A stretch of 64,000 nt of DNA, from positions 14,366,919-14,430,918 of the forward strand of contig CM045750.1 of the NCBI GenBank assembly GCA_024760905.1, given 5' to 3'. The DNA is from Plotosus lineatus (Eukaryota; Chordata; Actinopteri; Siluriformes; Plotosidae). Each line of letters begins with the position of its first letter. Position 1 is the stretch's first letter. The notes beneath the pieces were generated by a model. The model was not told where the DNA came from. It saw only the letters and a program-made list of their open reading frames with translations, and ran no database searches. A program made the position numbers and the translations under genes. Of the stretch, positions 10,633 to 60,237 are shown one piece after another.

Positions 10633-11696
10633 TTCTTTTCTTTTTGGCTTTTTCCCATTCTCAGGAGTCGCCACAGTGAATCATCTGATTCGCACATTTG
10701 ATTTGGCATGGGTTTTTACGCTGAAGGCTTTGCAGCTACTCTCGACAAAAGACGAAAGTCAGCAATGGTTCTTTTACATGAACCTCTCACCATAGACAGT
10801 GAGTGACGTGGCCCACCTTTGATAACCCGGTTAGCTGCACTGGGGGTGGGGGGGTGGGGGGGGGGCAGTCCCCTATGGGGACTCGAACCCACAACCTTAG
10901 GATCAGCGATCCTGCACCCTATCCACTAGACCAGTGGTTCTTAACCTGGGTTCGATCGAACCCTAGGGGTTCGGCGGAAGTCAAAATACACACCTGACTC
11001 ATATTCATGACGACACGCCCCGCTTGGCCATCATTGGCTGCAGGTGATCATGCTACATTGCTTGGCCAATCTGTGCTGCAGGACATGACTTGTTGTGATG
11101 GTACGGCGTGTGATTTGTTTCTTAATGTTTTAATCCATACTATGTTGAGCAGAAAAGAAAGTGGTCGGGCGAATATGTACAACATGGATTCACATATAAA
11201 ATGGAATGTGATGTTAGTCAGCGTCCTATCTGCATGATTTGCAAAGTAGGATCAACCCCCGCTGACTGACGTATACGCACATGTATGTGTATATAATATC
11301 AATAAATACATATTCAATACTATAAATGCTTATAATAATCATTAAACATTCAAAAAATAATGCATAGGATGTAAATAAAACAAATACACACACATACAGA
11401 CGCGCGTGCACGCACTCCGATGCCCACCTCACATAAAAATGTAAGTGTTTTTGATGGGAGGACGTTATACATTGTATTGGTTTTGTTCTTTGAACACAGT
11501 GATGCTAATGCACGGTTCATTTTGGTGCCTCAGTAAAAACATATACTGTACTTATGTCGTCTTGAATTTGAAAAAAAAAAAAAATCATATTTTATTTTTC
11601 AATGAAGAAGGGTTCGGTGAATAAACATATGAAACTGGTGGGGTTCAGTACCGCCAACAAGGTTAAGAACCGCTGCACTGGACCATCACTGCCCCA
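10633..11696 (-). mobile_element. SINE family 1 copy interrupted by a hAT element
   Basis: The minus-strand SINE has its 3' tail at about 10633 (TTTTTGGCTTTTTCCCATTC on the plus strand) and its tRNA-like Box B near 10885 (GGGACTCGAACCC on the plus strand). Its head is split: 10931 to 11676 is occupied by a hAT element and the head resumes at about 11684-11696 (CATCACTGCCCCAC). Confidence 0.8.
10932..11675. mobile_element. hAT-type non-autonomous transposon, copy 1, inside a SINE
   Basis: The ends are CAGTGGTTCTTAACC and, inverted, CAGCGGTTCTTAACC. The flanking 8-bp duplications are CACTAGAC (10924-10931) and CACTGGAC (11676-11683), one mismatch apart. An 8-bp duplication with CAG-type ends fits the hAT superfamily. 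No transposase is visible, and the 744-bp interior is AT-rich with an A-run at 11570-11584. Confidence 0.82.
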
Positions 11697-11699
11697 CTT

Positions 11700-12345
11700 A
11701 TGTAATTCAATTCTATTTAGTTTTATTTTTACAATGCTTTTTACAGTTGATATTGGTGCAAAGCAGCTCGAAACAGTAAAAGTAGGAGTTTACAAATTAT
11801 ACCGTTCCTTGCTCGGTAATCTTGCTTCTTCAATTGCCAGTACTCCTCATCTTTCTTTTCTTGTCCTCCAGAGTCTGAATCTCTGCCCTTGTCATCTATT
11901 TCTGGGATTCTAAGGTTTTTTTTTCTCATTAATGTGTGTCTATAATGCTGCATCCCATCTGCCATCATGTGATAGTACTGTCTCCTTTTCTCTAATGATA
12001 ATGGATGTGGTACTTGTGCAGCCTCACTCTTACAAAAACTTAAAAGTCCCTTTTCCTCATAATTTCTACAATTTTTCTTTAACTACTTTCAGGTTAATCT
12101 TCAAGTCTCCATTTCCTCACTCTGGACGACCGCCTGAGTATCAGACTACAATCTTGCCCACGCAAAGCCGAAATAAAAAGATACCTGTTTTAACATTTTG
12201 ATAGTGTAATAGTCATGGCTATACAATACAGTATCAGCACTGACTGAAGGATGCTAATTGTGGTTTGCAAAATATGCCTGAAGTTATCCAGTTACATACT
12301 GCAACTTATTATGGTTTTGTATCCAATGTCTGTCTCTCTGTGTCT
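11700..12345. other. Gene-free stretch
   Basis: AT-rich intergenic sequence with no recognisable coding or RNA feature. Confidence 0.35.
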
Positions 12346-12593
12346 TCCTTTCGGCTTTTTCCCTTTTTACTCGGGAGTCGCCACAGCGAATCATCTGACT
12401 CGCACGTTTGATTTGGCAGAAGTTGTTTTTACGTCGGATGCCCTTCCTGTCACAACCACTTTTTAGCAAGGGACAGAAACACACTGATGACTTTGCAGCT
12501 ACTCTTTACGAAAGTCAGCAATGGTTCTTTTACATGTCTCTCACCATAGACAGTGACAGACACGGCCCGCCTTTGATAACCCAGTTGTATCCA
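12346..12593 (-). mobile_element. SINE family 1, 5'-truncated copy
   Basis: Begins with the inverted tail (CTTCCTTTCGGCTTTTTCCC on the plus strand), continues through the GTCGCCACAGCGAATCATC and AATGGTTCTTTTACATG segments, and stops at GATAACCCAGTT. The tRNA-like head is missing. Confidence 0.78.
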
Positions 12594-13045
12594 ATATAGC
12601 TCATAAAAATGAACAGAGCACTTTGAGAAATCGATGAGCAGCCACGAAAAGGAAGCCAAGCATCCCATGGGACAGAAAGGGCAGGCCATCAATTTCAAAC
12701 TGTATGTAACATGGACAAAGTGACTATTATAAAAATGCAATTTCTAAGTAATTGTTTATTTTCTTGACAAAAGACAGTTAAGTCATTTTGAAGGAGCAGG
12801 CATTAAGGGGGGGAAAAAAAAAGAGTCTCTGCCAACCCTCCAGAAAAATGGGCAGGAATCAACAAATTCCACGTGTTTGTAACAAGGACTTATGGAATTC
12901 GAATTTAAATTTGTCTGAATGATGTTTCGACATGGACAGATTGTACACCACTGTCCACACTTCAGCAGCTGTCATGATAATCAGTTTTACATTTTTTGTG
13001 AAAATGTCTTAAGTTAAAGGTATAAATACTAAATACAGCAAAGGG

Positions 13046-13985
13046 CAGTGGTGGTCTAGTGCAGTGGTTCTTAACCTTGTTGGCGGTACCGAACCCCACC
13101 AGTTTCATATGCACATTCACCGAACCCTTCATCGGTGAAAAATAAAAATATGATTTTTTTTTTACAAATTCAAGACATAGGTACTGTTGTGTTCTTGTAT
13201 TCTCCATCTCCATGTGGTTTCACAAAGTGTTCCTTTAGTTTTGCCGGTGCGAGACTAGAGTTGCTCAACTTGGCATTGCAAATCATTCAGATAGGATGCT
13301 GAGTCCCATCACGTTCCATGATGCATGTGAATCCATGTTGTACATATTCGTCCGACCACTTTCTTTTTATGCTCGACATAGTTAGTATGGATTAAAATAT
13401 TCCGAAAAAATTCGACTTCACACATTGACTACTGGGCGCACTAAATTCCCCACGGCACTGATTGGCCAAGCAATGTAATGTGATCATCTGCAGCCAGTGA
13501 TGGCCAAGCAGGGCGTGTCATCACTAATTGACATGGTGAGTCGGGTGTGTCTTGACCTCCGTGGCAGAGGCTCCGCCGAACCCCTGAGACCGACTCACCG
13601 AACTCCTAGGGTTCGATCGAACCCAGGTTAGGAACCACTGGTCTAGTGGTACAGGACGCTGGATCGTTGATCCTATGGTTGGGGGTTCGAGTCCCACTCT
13701 CCGCAAGGTTGTCACTGTCTCCCAGTGCAGCTAACTGGGTTATCAAAGGCAGGCCCATGTCTCATTGTCTATGGTGAGAAGTTCATGTAAAAGAACCATT
13801 TCTGACTTTCGACAAGAGTAGCTGCAAAGCCGTCAGCGTGTTTCTGTCCCTGGCGAAAGGGTTGTGTCAGGAAGGGCATCCGACATGAAAACCTACACCA
13901 AATCAAACGTGCGAATTATTCGCTGTGGCGACCCCTGATAAAGGGGGAAAAAGCTGAAAGGAAGTCTCAAGTTAAAAAAAAAATG
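13046..13985 (+). mobile_element. SINE family 1 copy interrupted by a hAT element (second case)
   Basis: The head starts GGGCAGTGGTGGTCTAGTG at 13043-13061, is interrupted by a hAT at 13062-13640, and resumes GTCTAGTGGTACAGG with Box B GGTTCGAGTCC. The tail ends at about 13965 with GACCCCTGATAAAGGGGG and AAGCTGAAAGG. Confidence 0.82.
13062..13640. mobile_element. hAT-type non-autonomous transposon, copy 2, inside a SINE
   Basis: The ends are CAGTGGTTCTTAACC and, inverted, CAGTGGTTCCTAACC. The 8-bp target duplications are perfect: GTCTAGTG at 13054-13061 and 13641-13648. It belongs to the same family as copy 1 (shared GGCGGTACCGAACCCCACC and GGGTTCGATCGAACCC ends) and lies in the opposite genomic orientation. 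Confidence 0.88.
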
Positions 13986-14040
13986 GGCATCTAAGTTATG
14001 TACTGACTGTGATTTCTACACACTATACACATACAATGCA

Positions 14041-14608
14041 GTGCAGGTGACACTGGACTCTGTGGAGGAGGTGAGTGAGAGGAGGATGGTAGCAAAGCTC
14101 ACATCCATCCTGTTCAACAGCTCTCACCCACTGCACCAGACTGTAGAGGAGCTAAGCAGCTCCTTCAATGGACGACTGAGGCATCCTCAGTGCAGGAAGG
14201 AGCGCTACCGCAGGTCGTTCATTCCCACCGCTATCAGACTGTACAACGCCACTTTGTAACTGTCTGTGAAAATACCGGTTATGTGCAATAAAAACCCCGC
14301 GCACTTTAATCAACCACATCTACCCCACTGATTGTGAACCATATCAACCCATCTACTCTGCACTCAGATACATTACACTTTAATATAGGCCAATCTATAA
14401 AGTTGCTCCATTCTTTTCTTTTATTGTTTAGTAATTTATACTATTTATGTATCTATTTATTTATTTACTTATATAATATATATGTATGTTTGTACTTGTA
14501 TCTATTTTTGCACCCCCTACTGATGGTACCTCAAGAGCCTGTAACAGTAAATTTCTCCATTGTGAGATTAATAAAGCTGTATCTTATCTTATCTTATCTT
14601 ATCTTAAT
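14041..14608 (+). mobile_element. CR1/L2-like LINE 3' end with (TATCT)n tail
   Basis: The frame from 14041 encodes VEEVSERRMVAKLTSILFNS, FNGRLRHPQCRKERYRRSFI and PTAIRLYNATL then stop. This is the C-terminal end seen in many fish LINEs. A 3' UTR ends in TAATAAAGCTGTATCTTATC with tandem TTATC units at 14582-14607, a microsatellite tail typical of such elements. Confidence 0.75.
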
Positions 14609-15214
14609 TATAAATCTAACTCCTGTATAAAATATCCACTCAGTCGATTCTGCCAAAAGGACATGTTCCACAGTCGTAAAGTCTCAGTAACATGACAGAT
14701 TTACTTTTGTAGTTCATAACTCGAATCAAATTTGGACGAGAAAACTTGAAAAACATACCTTTGTCATCCTCTCCCTGCATGTTTACCCAGAATGCATTTC
14801 AGAGTACAGTATTGTAAATCTGTTCTACACAGCCTCAGCCCCAGGTGTCATAAAAATGAGATCATTTGCAAAAATTAACTGTAACTGTGTTTGTAACTAG
14901 AAAATGGACACAAGAAAATTAAACAAACCTTCACCTCAATATTTTTTTCAACTTGGAAAATAAATGCGAACACGTGCCATTTCATGACACCGGTTCATGT
15001 GAATGGAGTTACATGGTGGTGCAGTCTGCTTGTAACAGAGCTGGACAGGAAAAGTTATGTATAATCATCAATCCTGTTTTTAAGTCTGAGATTTATTTAC
15101 AAATTTTGCTCGTGCTTGCACATATGCTCCACTTCATGCTGTTGTTGGATTTGTTGCGAAAGCGAAAAGTACATTCGCCAAGCCATTGCGAGACAGAACT
15201 AAGCTGAAAGCAAA

Positions 15215-15598
15215 CCAACGGTTCTTTTATCAGTCGGCCTTTGATAACCCAATTAGCGGCACGGGGTGGTGACAACTTGGTGAACCCCAACGTCCAGACC
15301 AATACGCCAGCACCCTACCACCGGACCATCATTGCCACATATATATTCATCATTCATTTTCTGTACCCGCTTAATCCTAGTTTGGGTCGCGGGGAGGCTG
15401 GTGCCCATCCCAGCCAACTTCGGGCGAGGGCAGAGTACACCCTGGACAGCTCGCCAGGCCATCGCAGGGCGGCAACACGCTGACGGCTTTGCAGCCTACT
15501 CTTGCCGAAAGTCAGCAATGGTTCTTTTACATGAACCTCACACCATAGACAGTGGGAGACGTGGCTGGCCTTTGATAACCGTTAGCTGCACTGGGGGA

Positions 15599-15600
<2 letters not shown>
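15215..15600 (-). mobile_element. Fragmented SINE family 1 pieces around another teleost repeat
   Basis: 15215-15338 and 15473-15600 are two minus-strand pieces of SINE family 1 (AACCCAATTAGC and CAGCAATGGTTCTTTTACAT). Between them 15349-15472 is a segment of the GGAGTTTGCATGTTCT-type repeat (TACCCGCTTAATCCTAGTTT, GGGTCGCGGGGAGG, GAGTACACCCTGGAC). An AT microsatellite follows at 15601-15630. Confidence 0.65.
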
Positions 15601-15630
<30 letters not shown>

Positions 15631-15633
<3 letters not shown>

Positions 15634-16394
15634 TACATATAAAAAAAAACAAACATTCATTTTCTTAGTTTTACACTCGTGATGTACCATAGCCCACAGT
15701 CCCAGTGATGTGTATACTTTAGTAATTTGTAGACTGAGGTTACTCTATTTTTCCCCCAATCTGGGAGATGACTGATGTGATTTATTTGACACTTATGTAT
15801 CATTTAATCTCTTTTACAGGTATTGTACTTTACAGAGATCACCGTAATTGTTCTCTTCAAATGGTTTGGATGAAAACTAGGTTGTAGAATGATGAACTGT
15901 AGTACAGTTAGAAAAGGCATCGTTTACATTTTCAAAAAGAAAACCTTTCTGCAATCAGAATTGTGATGAGCGAGAACATGGAATTTGTGAATTATGTATA
16001 TTATTTTATATCGATACATGTAATATTTAATGTATAATTACTGATGTCTACTGTTATTATAAATATTTCATGTATAGATATAAAATATACATTTATATGT
16101 AACACTATATGTATTCATAAAATGAAAAATACCTGAAATAATGCAGCAGTTCTTTGGTTGGGTGATTTCAGGAGTTCTTATAAACAAATACCAGTGAAAT
16201 GTTTAAACACAAAAGTAATTGTATATACTCTGTATATGTGTATGTATGTATGTGTGTATACACACACACACACACAGGGTGATCCTACTTCACAGAATTT
16301 GTTGGTCACGTGGGGATCTTGGTCCAAATTAACCACGGAAGGTGAGGGAGCCCTGTGTGTATACATAATCCTACATACATACATATACACAAAC
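15631..16394. other. Gene-free stretch
   Basis: AT-rich DNA with short TATG/CACA tracts at 16226-16276. No gene recognised. Confidence 0.35.
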
Positions 16395-17013
16395 CAGATT
16401 CCAAAAAAGTTCGGACACAAATTGTGAGTAAGAACTGAATGCAATGATGTGGAAGTGCCAAATTTCAATATTTTATTCCGAATAGAACATGGATGACAGA
16501 TCAAAAGTTTAAACTGAGAAAATGTATCATTTTAAGGGAAAAATATGATTTTAAATTTCGTGGTATCTACAAATCTCAAAGTTAGGACAAGCCCATTTTC
16601 ACCATTGTGAGGCATCCACCTGTTCTTACAACAGTCGGCAAACATTTGGGGACCGATGAGACAAGTTTAGAAATAAAAATGCTGTCCCAGTCTTGTCTAA
16701 TACAGGCCTCCAACTGTTTGGACGGACTTTGTTGCACTTTCCTCTTTATATGCCAAGCCAAATGTTCTCTCTTGGTGAAAGATCAGGACGTCAGCCTGGC
16801 CATTTCAATACCTGGCTCTTTTTCCTACGCAGCCATGATGTTGTAATTAATGCTGCATTTGGTCGAGCATTACCGTGTTGAAAAATGTAAGGTCTTCTCT
16901 GAAAGAGACGTCTGGATGGGAGCATGAGTTTTTCTAGAACAAGGGTTACCAACATGGTGCCCGCAGGCACCAGGTCGCCCACAAGGACAACATGAGTCGC
17001 CCTCGAGCCTGTT

Positions 17014-17970
17014 CAGGGCTCAGGGACCTATGGCTCGCGAGCCAGACGTGGCTCTTTTGATGACTGCGTCTGGCTCTCGGATAAATCAGGTGGCCTTTCT
17101 TAACAGAATAACTCACATAATTTCACTGTCCTTTAAATAAAAATACAGAAAAAAGGCATCAAATAAAACAAAAACATAAATAAATCTCACGCATTTCAAT
17201 CTATACATCTATTTTCAATGCCACTCGTCACTGTGGCGCTCAGCGGAGAGCCGATCCTTTCTGTACTCCAGTGTGTGGGCGGGTCCGATACCTTGAAACT
17301 CAAATTTTATTGGATTATATGCAACAGCCTGCGCGAGTTGTTTTTGGGTCTCTTCTTTTCCTTTCGGCTTTTCCCTTCAGGGGTCGCCACAGCGAATCAT
17401 CTGCCTCCATCTCACCCCATCCTTTGCATCATCTTCTCTTACACCAACGACCTTCATGTCCTCCTTCACCTCATCCATGAATCGTCGCTTTGGTCTTCCC
17501 CTAGGCCTTCTGCCTGGTAGTTCCAGCCTCAGCATCCTATTACCAATATACTCACTATCTCTCCTCTGTACATGTCCAAACCATCTCAATCGAGCGAGTT
17601 GTTTTTGGGTAAAGAGGTAAATTTCCCTCGTTTTGATCAGCTCATGTGCACGAAGCCAAGCAGAGACGGCAAGCAAAATACAAATAGACAGGATGAAAAA
17701 ACTTCAATCCGCAGACCAGCGGCTTGCCTTGGGATGCGCTTCCTGGCACATAAACACTATCAGCAAAACCATGCAGCACCAAAAGTTGCATTAATATTAA
17801 GTACTTTTATTATTAATAAATAACTTTGTTATAACAATGTTTAAAATAAATTCAGAGTAGTATTTTACTCTAAAATTGTTGGTCTCAGTATTAAAAAATA
17901 TATTTGAGACTCAGGGGATTAGACTTAAATATTTTTTGGCTCTCCTAGTCAAAAAGGTTCCTGACCCCTG
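17014..17970. mobile_element. Second hAT-like element nested in the first
   Basis: The ends are CAGGGCTCAGGGACC and, inverted, CAGGGGTCAGGAACC. They are followed inward by TATGGCTCGCGAGCC on the left and TTTTTGGCTCTCC before the right end. The flanking octamers do not match (AGCCTGTT versus ACATAGAT), so insertion-associated deletion or decay is likely. A truncated RTE LINE sits inside. Confidence 0.65.
17350..17593 (-). mobile_element. RTE-type LINE 3' end, copy C, with 17-bp target duplication
   Basis: A 244-bp minus-strand RTE tail (WFGHVQRRDSEYIGNRM, GRPKRRFMDEVKEDM, RWRQMIRCGDP) lies between perfect duplications GCGAGTTGTTTTTGGGT at 17333-17349 and 17594-17610. This is a clean, severely 5'-truncated retrotransposition product inside a hAT. 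Confidence 0.92.
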
Positions 17971-19369
17971 ACATAGATGAAGATCATTAATTATTAATAA
18001 TAATTATAAATAAATAAAAGTAAATTGAGCAAATTTGTCATGTCACAAGTGTGCATCAACCTGGTAGCCTTTCGCATTAATTGGTACCCAAGAAGTAGCT
18101 CTCAGTTTCAAAAAGGTTGGTGACCCGTTCTAGAACCTGAACTTTCTGCATTGATGGTGCCTTTCCGGTTTGGCAAGCTGCCCGCCACACGCACTCGTGC
18201 AACCCCATACCATTACAGATGCCAGCTTCTGAACTGAGCACTGATAACTTGGGTTGTTCTTGTCCTCTTTAGTCCTGATGACAGGGTGTCCCAGTTTTCC
18301 ATAAAGAACTTCAAATCGTGATTCGTCTGACCACAGGACAGTTTTCCACTTTGCCTCACTCCATTTTAAATGACACTTGGCCCAGAGGAAAATGCCTGTA
18401 CTTCTGGGTCCTGTTTAGAAATGGCTTCTTCTTTGTACTGTAGAGTTTCAGCTGGCAACAGCGGATGGCACGGTGGATTGTGTTGCTGATCCCATTCTGT
18501 TTCCCTTACAGTATTCCTGTTTGTGGTGCAGTGCTGTTTAAGGGCCCAAAGATCACTGGTATCCAGTATGGCTTTTTTTCCCCCCGGCCTTGACCCTTAC
18601 GTAGAGATTGTTCCAGATTCTCTGTCTTCGGATGATGTCATGCACTGTGGATGATAAACGCTTTGCCAATTTTCCGCTGGGAAACATCTTTCTGTGCAAC
18701 ATTGGGGGAATTGGTGGTCTTCTACCCATCGTCGCTTCTGAGAGACACTGCCACTCTGAGAATCTCTTTATACTCAGTCATGTTGCCAACGGACCTCATT
18801 AGTGGTAATTGGTCTTCCACCGGTTCGCTATAAGCACAATTAACTTTTTCAGCCTCTTATTGATACATGTCCCAACTCTTATGATGTTTGTTAATGCCAT
18901 GAAATTTACAATCAATATAATTTTTCCCTTAAAATGATACATTTTCTCAGTTCAAACTTTGATCCGTCATCTATGTTCTATTCAAAATAAAATACTGAAA
19001 TTTGGCACTTCCACATCATTGCATTCAGGTTTTATTTACAATTTGTAGTGTCCCAGCTTTTTTTTTTTGGAATCCTGTCTATCTATACACATGATTTATT
19101 TACGAGAGTAAAAACTGGGTGAACCTCCTTTACCTGTGGTCACTATTTTTTTTCTTCCATGGAGATGATTGTGATTCAGAAACTATCCCCTTGTAAGCCC
19201 TCACCATTTGAAAAAGATGGCCATCAGTTGTGCCTTGATTTGCGCCCCTCCAGTTGGATTGTTCCTACTTGATCTACTGGCAAGAAGGATCAGACGCTAC
19301 TGATGATTGTCTTCTGATCAAATGACGCCATGGGGTAGAACATGACTGACACAGTAAGAGTGCGTTTGG

Positions 19370-19590
19370 GCCCTGAGTTTTGACATGGAGTTTGCATGTT
19401 CTATCTATACTTGTGTGGATTTCCTCTGCCTGCTCCGGTTTCCTCTTACAGTCCAAAGATCTGCATATTAGGCTAACTGGCTGTTTCAAATTACCCCTCA
19501 ATGCAAGTGTGATTGCTTGTGTGTTGCCCTGCAATGAATAGGTGAACTGTTTAGGGTGCATTCAGTAAATGAGTGAGATGAGATGCTTAT
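19370..19590 (+). repeat. Teleost interspersed repeat (GGAGTTTGCATGTTCT family)
   Basis: Contains TGGAGTTTGCATGTTCT, GTGTGGATTTCCTCTGCC, GCTCCGGTTTCCTCTTACAG and TCCAAAGATCTGCATATTAG. These phrases occur in thousands of fish loci. Confidence 0.7.
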
Positions 19591-20056
19591 GATAGGTCAT
19601 CACTAAGCAATTGTTAAAAAAACAAAACAAAAAAAAACCCCACCAATTATTTTTTTTAAAAAGGAACCTTAATCACATCTTTATATACACAATCAGAATA
19701 AAATCAACCTCAATACAACAGGTTCTATTTCAGCCATTTTAGATATTACACACACATTCTCATTTAACAAACAAAATGTTATCAATGAAATAAAACAAAA
19801 GTTTGACATGGGTGCATCATAAAAGTGTAGCCAAAAATACATACCGTGTGTGTGTGTGTATATGACATACATATATACATACATACGTATGTATCTATGT
19901 ATGCATGTGTGTGTTTTAAAGTTATAGTCTTGATCAAGGTTTTCTCAGAAGTAATTTATTCTGACATGCTAAAGGGAATAAGTTACACTTCATAGAACAT
20001 CCAGCAATAAAATACTTTGAGCTGGTCAGGAGTATGGGAAAGGAGGTTGGTGAGGG

Positions 20057-20070
20057 GAGGGGGAGAAAAG

Positions 20071-20106
<36 letters not shown>
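20057..20106. repeat. Poly(A) run of about 45 bases
   Basis: A nearly pure A-run follows a GA-rich stretch (GAGGGGAGGGGGAGAAAAG). It may be a retroposon tail or an expanded homopolymer. Confidence 0.85.
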
Positions 20107-20108
<2 letters not shown>

Positions 20109-20438
20109 AAGATGTGGGGTGGGACAACAACCCTGAAAACCATATGATTGGTGCATTATGACTAAAACTCAAACCGATCTTCCCTCAAAGGACCCATACA
20201 CGTACAAATAGAGACCCAACAATACTTGTATCCTTTCTGCAAGAGAGGGGTGGAAAAAAGAAATATGGTGCAAAAGACCACTATTGTGATTAAAAAAAAA
20301 AAAATTTGCTTGGAGTCCCATCTGTATTATATGAATAACAGCATGAGCATCATATCAAGGAGCAACAAAAACACCGTTTCCCCTAAACCAATTTATTCGA
20401 AAAAAGCTCTACAAAACAGTTTCCTGATTTAAAAAAGG

Positions 20439-20470
<32 letters not shown>

Positions 20471-20970
20471 CGGCCATCGAAAATTGACAAGTTTCTGCTC
20501 CACGTTATGAAAAAACCCTCAGATCATTTCTGCATAAAACTTTGTCTAAGCATTTAACATACACATTGACTGAAGTGATGTCTAATTTTGAGTATGCTTT
20601 TGTGAGGTTCATTATTTCATCATCTTTATCATTCTGAATATCAAATACAATAACTGTTAATGCAGCATTCTAGAGAGGAACCTAGTAGTCACTAGAATTG
20701 TTCACATTAGAAGGTCTTTTACAACACCAGAGCAGGCAGAACCTTGAGTTCCTAAACAATAGATGCAATAGTATGGTTTTAAACAATAGATACCTGCTTA
20801 GGAATAGCCAGGACTATTTTTGACAAGATTTAAGGGTTTGGGGGGCTTGAACTGTTCCATCGGACAGCTTTGATTCCATGACAGCAAAGATGAAACATTT
20901 TCCTGACAAGGTTTTCCTGAACAAAAATTGTGCAAACTTTAATTTTGCACATTTACACTTTCAAAAACAC

Positions 20971-20977
20971 ATACATA

Positions 20978-21059
<82 letters not shown>

Positions 21060-21196
21060 CATACATATACATACATACATATACATACATATATACATAC
21101 ATATATATACACATATATATATACACATATATATACACATATATATACACATATATATATATATACATATATATATATACATATATATATATATAC

Positions 21197-21273
<77 letters not shown>

Positions 21274-21296
21274 TATATACACACATGTGTGTGTGT
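20971..21296. repeat. Long compound AT/ATAC/AC microsatellite
   Basis: About 325 bases of alternating TA, TACA and CA units. Several apparent open frames of more than 100 codons with Ile-Tyr-Ile-His repeats on both strands are artefacts of this repeat. Confidence 0.95.
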
Positions 21297-21603
21297 GTTT
21301 TTGAATAACTCATTCTTTTGGGGGGAAGCAGAGACACAAACGGGATAGAAAAGATTACAACTTCAAATTCCATACCAAGCCTGCCCTCTTCGTGGATATA
21401 CTATATACATACCAATGTATAGATATATGCAGAGCATGTTACCTATATTTACTGATTACATATGTAGTATAAGAAATCTAGTTCATTCAGGAGTAAAAGA
21501 ATGCCTGACATGGTGAATTTGATTTTAAATGCTGGGGTGTGATCTGAAGGCAAATCCTGCTAAGACCTCTTCTCTTCTCTGCTTTATTAAACCGCCTTAA
21601 TGC

Positions 21604-60002
<38,399 letters not shown>

Positions 60003-60237
60003 CTGCAACAAACAATTAGAGATTATTCTACATTCACGCCGTCAAAATGCTAAATGTTGGTTCATGTAAAATGTACTAAATTAGTATAAACACAGTGAAT
60101 ATACTAAATTCTCAGTTGGTTGCATTCAGCAAAGATTAGCAAGCTCCTAAATCGAAACAAAAATTACCATAGGAAATAGAAAACCAATTAATCCGTTCCA
60201 ACCCCCTGCCAAACTCCTAACCTCCCACAGACATGTA

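Larger units (their letters stand above)
16940..18127. mobile_element. hAT element inside the long-TIR transposon
   Basis: The ends are CAAGGGTTACCAAC and, inverted, CGGGTCACCAACC, with perfect 8-bp duplications TTCTAGAA at 16932-16939 and 18128-18135. It belongs to the same family as the hAT at 50004-50333. It is itself interrupted by 17014-17970. Confidence 0.85.
16395..19077. mobile_element. DNA transposon with ~180-bp terminal inverted repeats, carrying three nested insertions
   Basis: The left arm (16395 to about 16570) and right arm (about 18885-19077) are inverted copies. Both contain CAGATTCC/CAGGATTCC ends, AATGCAATGATGTGGAAGTG, GCCAAATTTCA and GAGAAAATGTATCATTTTAA. The interior (16600-16930 and 18130-18880) resembles worn coding DNA on the minus strand but every frame is broken. 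I recognise the ends as a common teleost family but do not assign a superfamily. A hAT at 16940-18127 splits the interior. Confidence 0.75.
19600..21603 (-). other. CSNK1A1: Probable CSNK1A1 3' UTR and 3' flank
   Basis: The sequence downstream of the CSNK1A1 stop on the minus strand should hold its 3' UTR. Minus-strand AATAAA motifs occur at about 21582, 20389 and 19957, so alternative 3' ends are possible. The mammalian gene has long 3' UTRs. The segment is cut by a 330-bp AT/AC microsatellite, and A-runs lie at 20433-20465 and 20057-20106. I cannot place the true end. Confidence 0.4.

Noticed and set aside
10880..10930. tRNA gene suggested by Box A/Box B-like sequence in SINE heads (also 6480, 53440, 62230)
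   Set aside because: The same head occurs in many copies fused to a SINE body and LINE-like tail, so these are SINE promoters rather than tRNA genes.
20878..21373. Open frames of 107-156 codons with Ile-Tyr/His repeats on both strands
   Set aside because: They are translations of the TA/CA compound microsatellite and appear in several frames at once.
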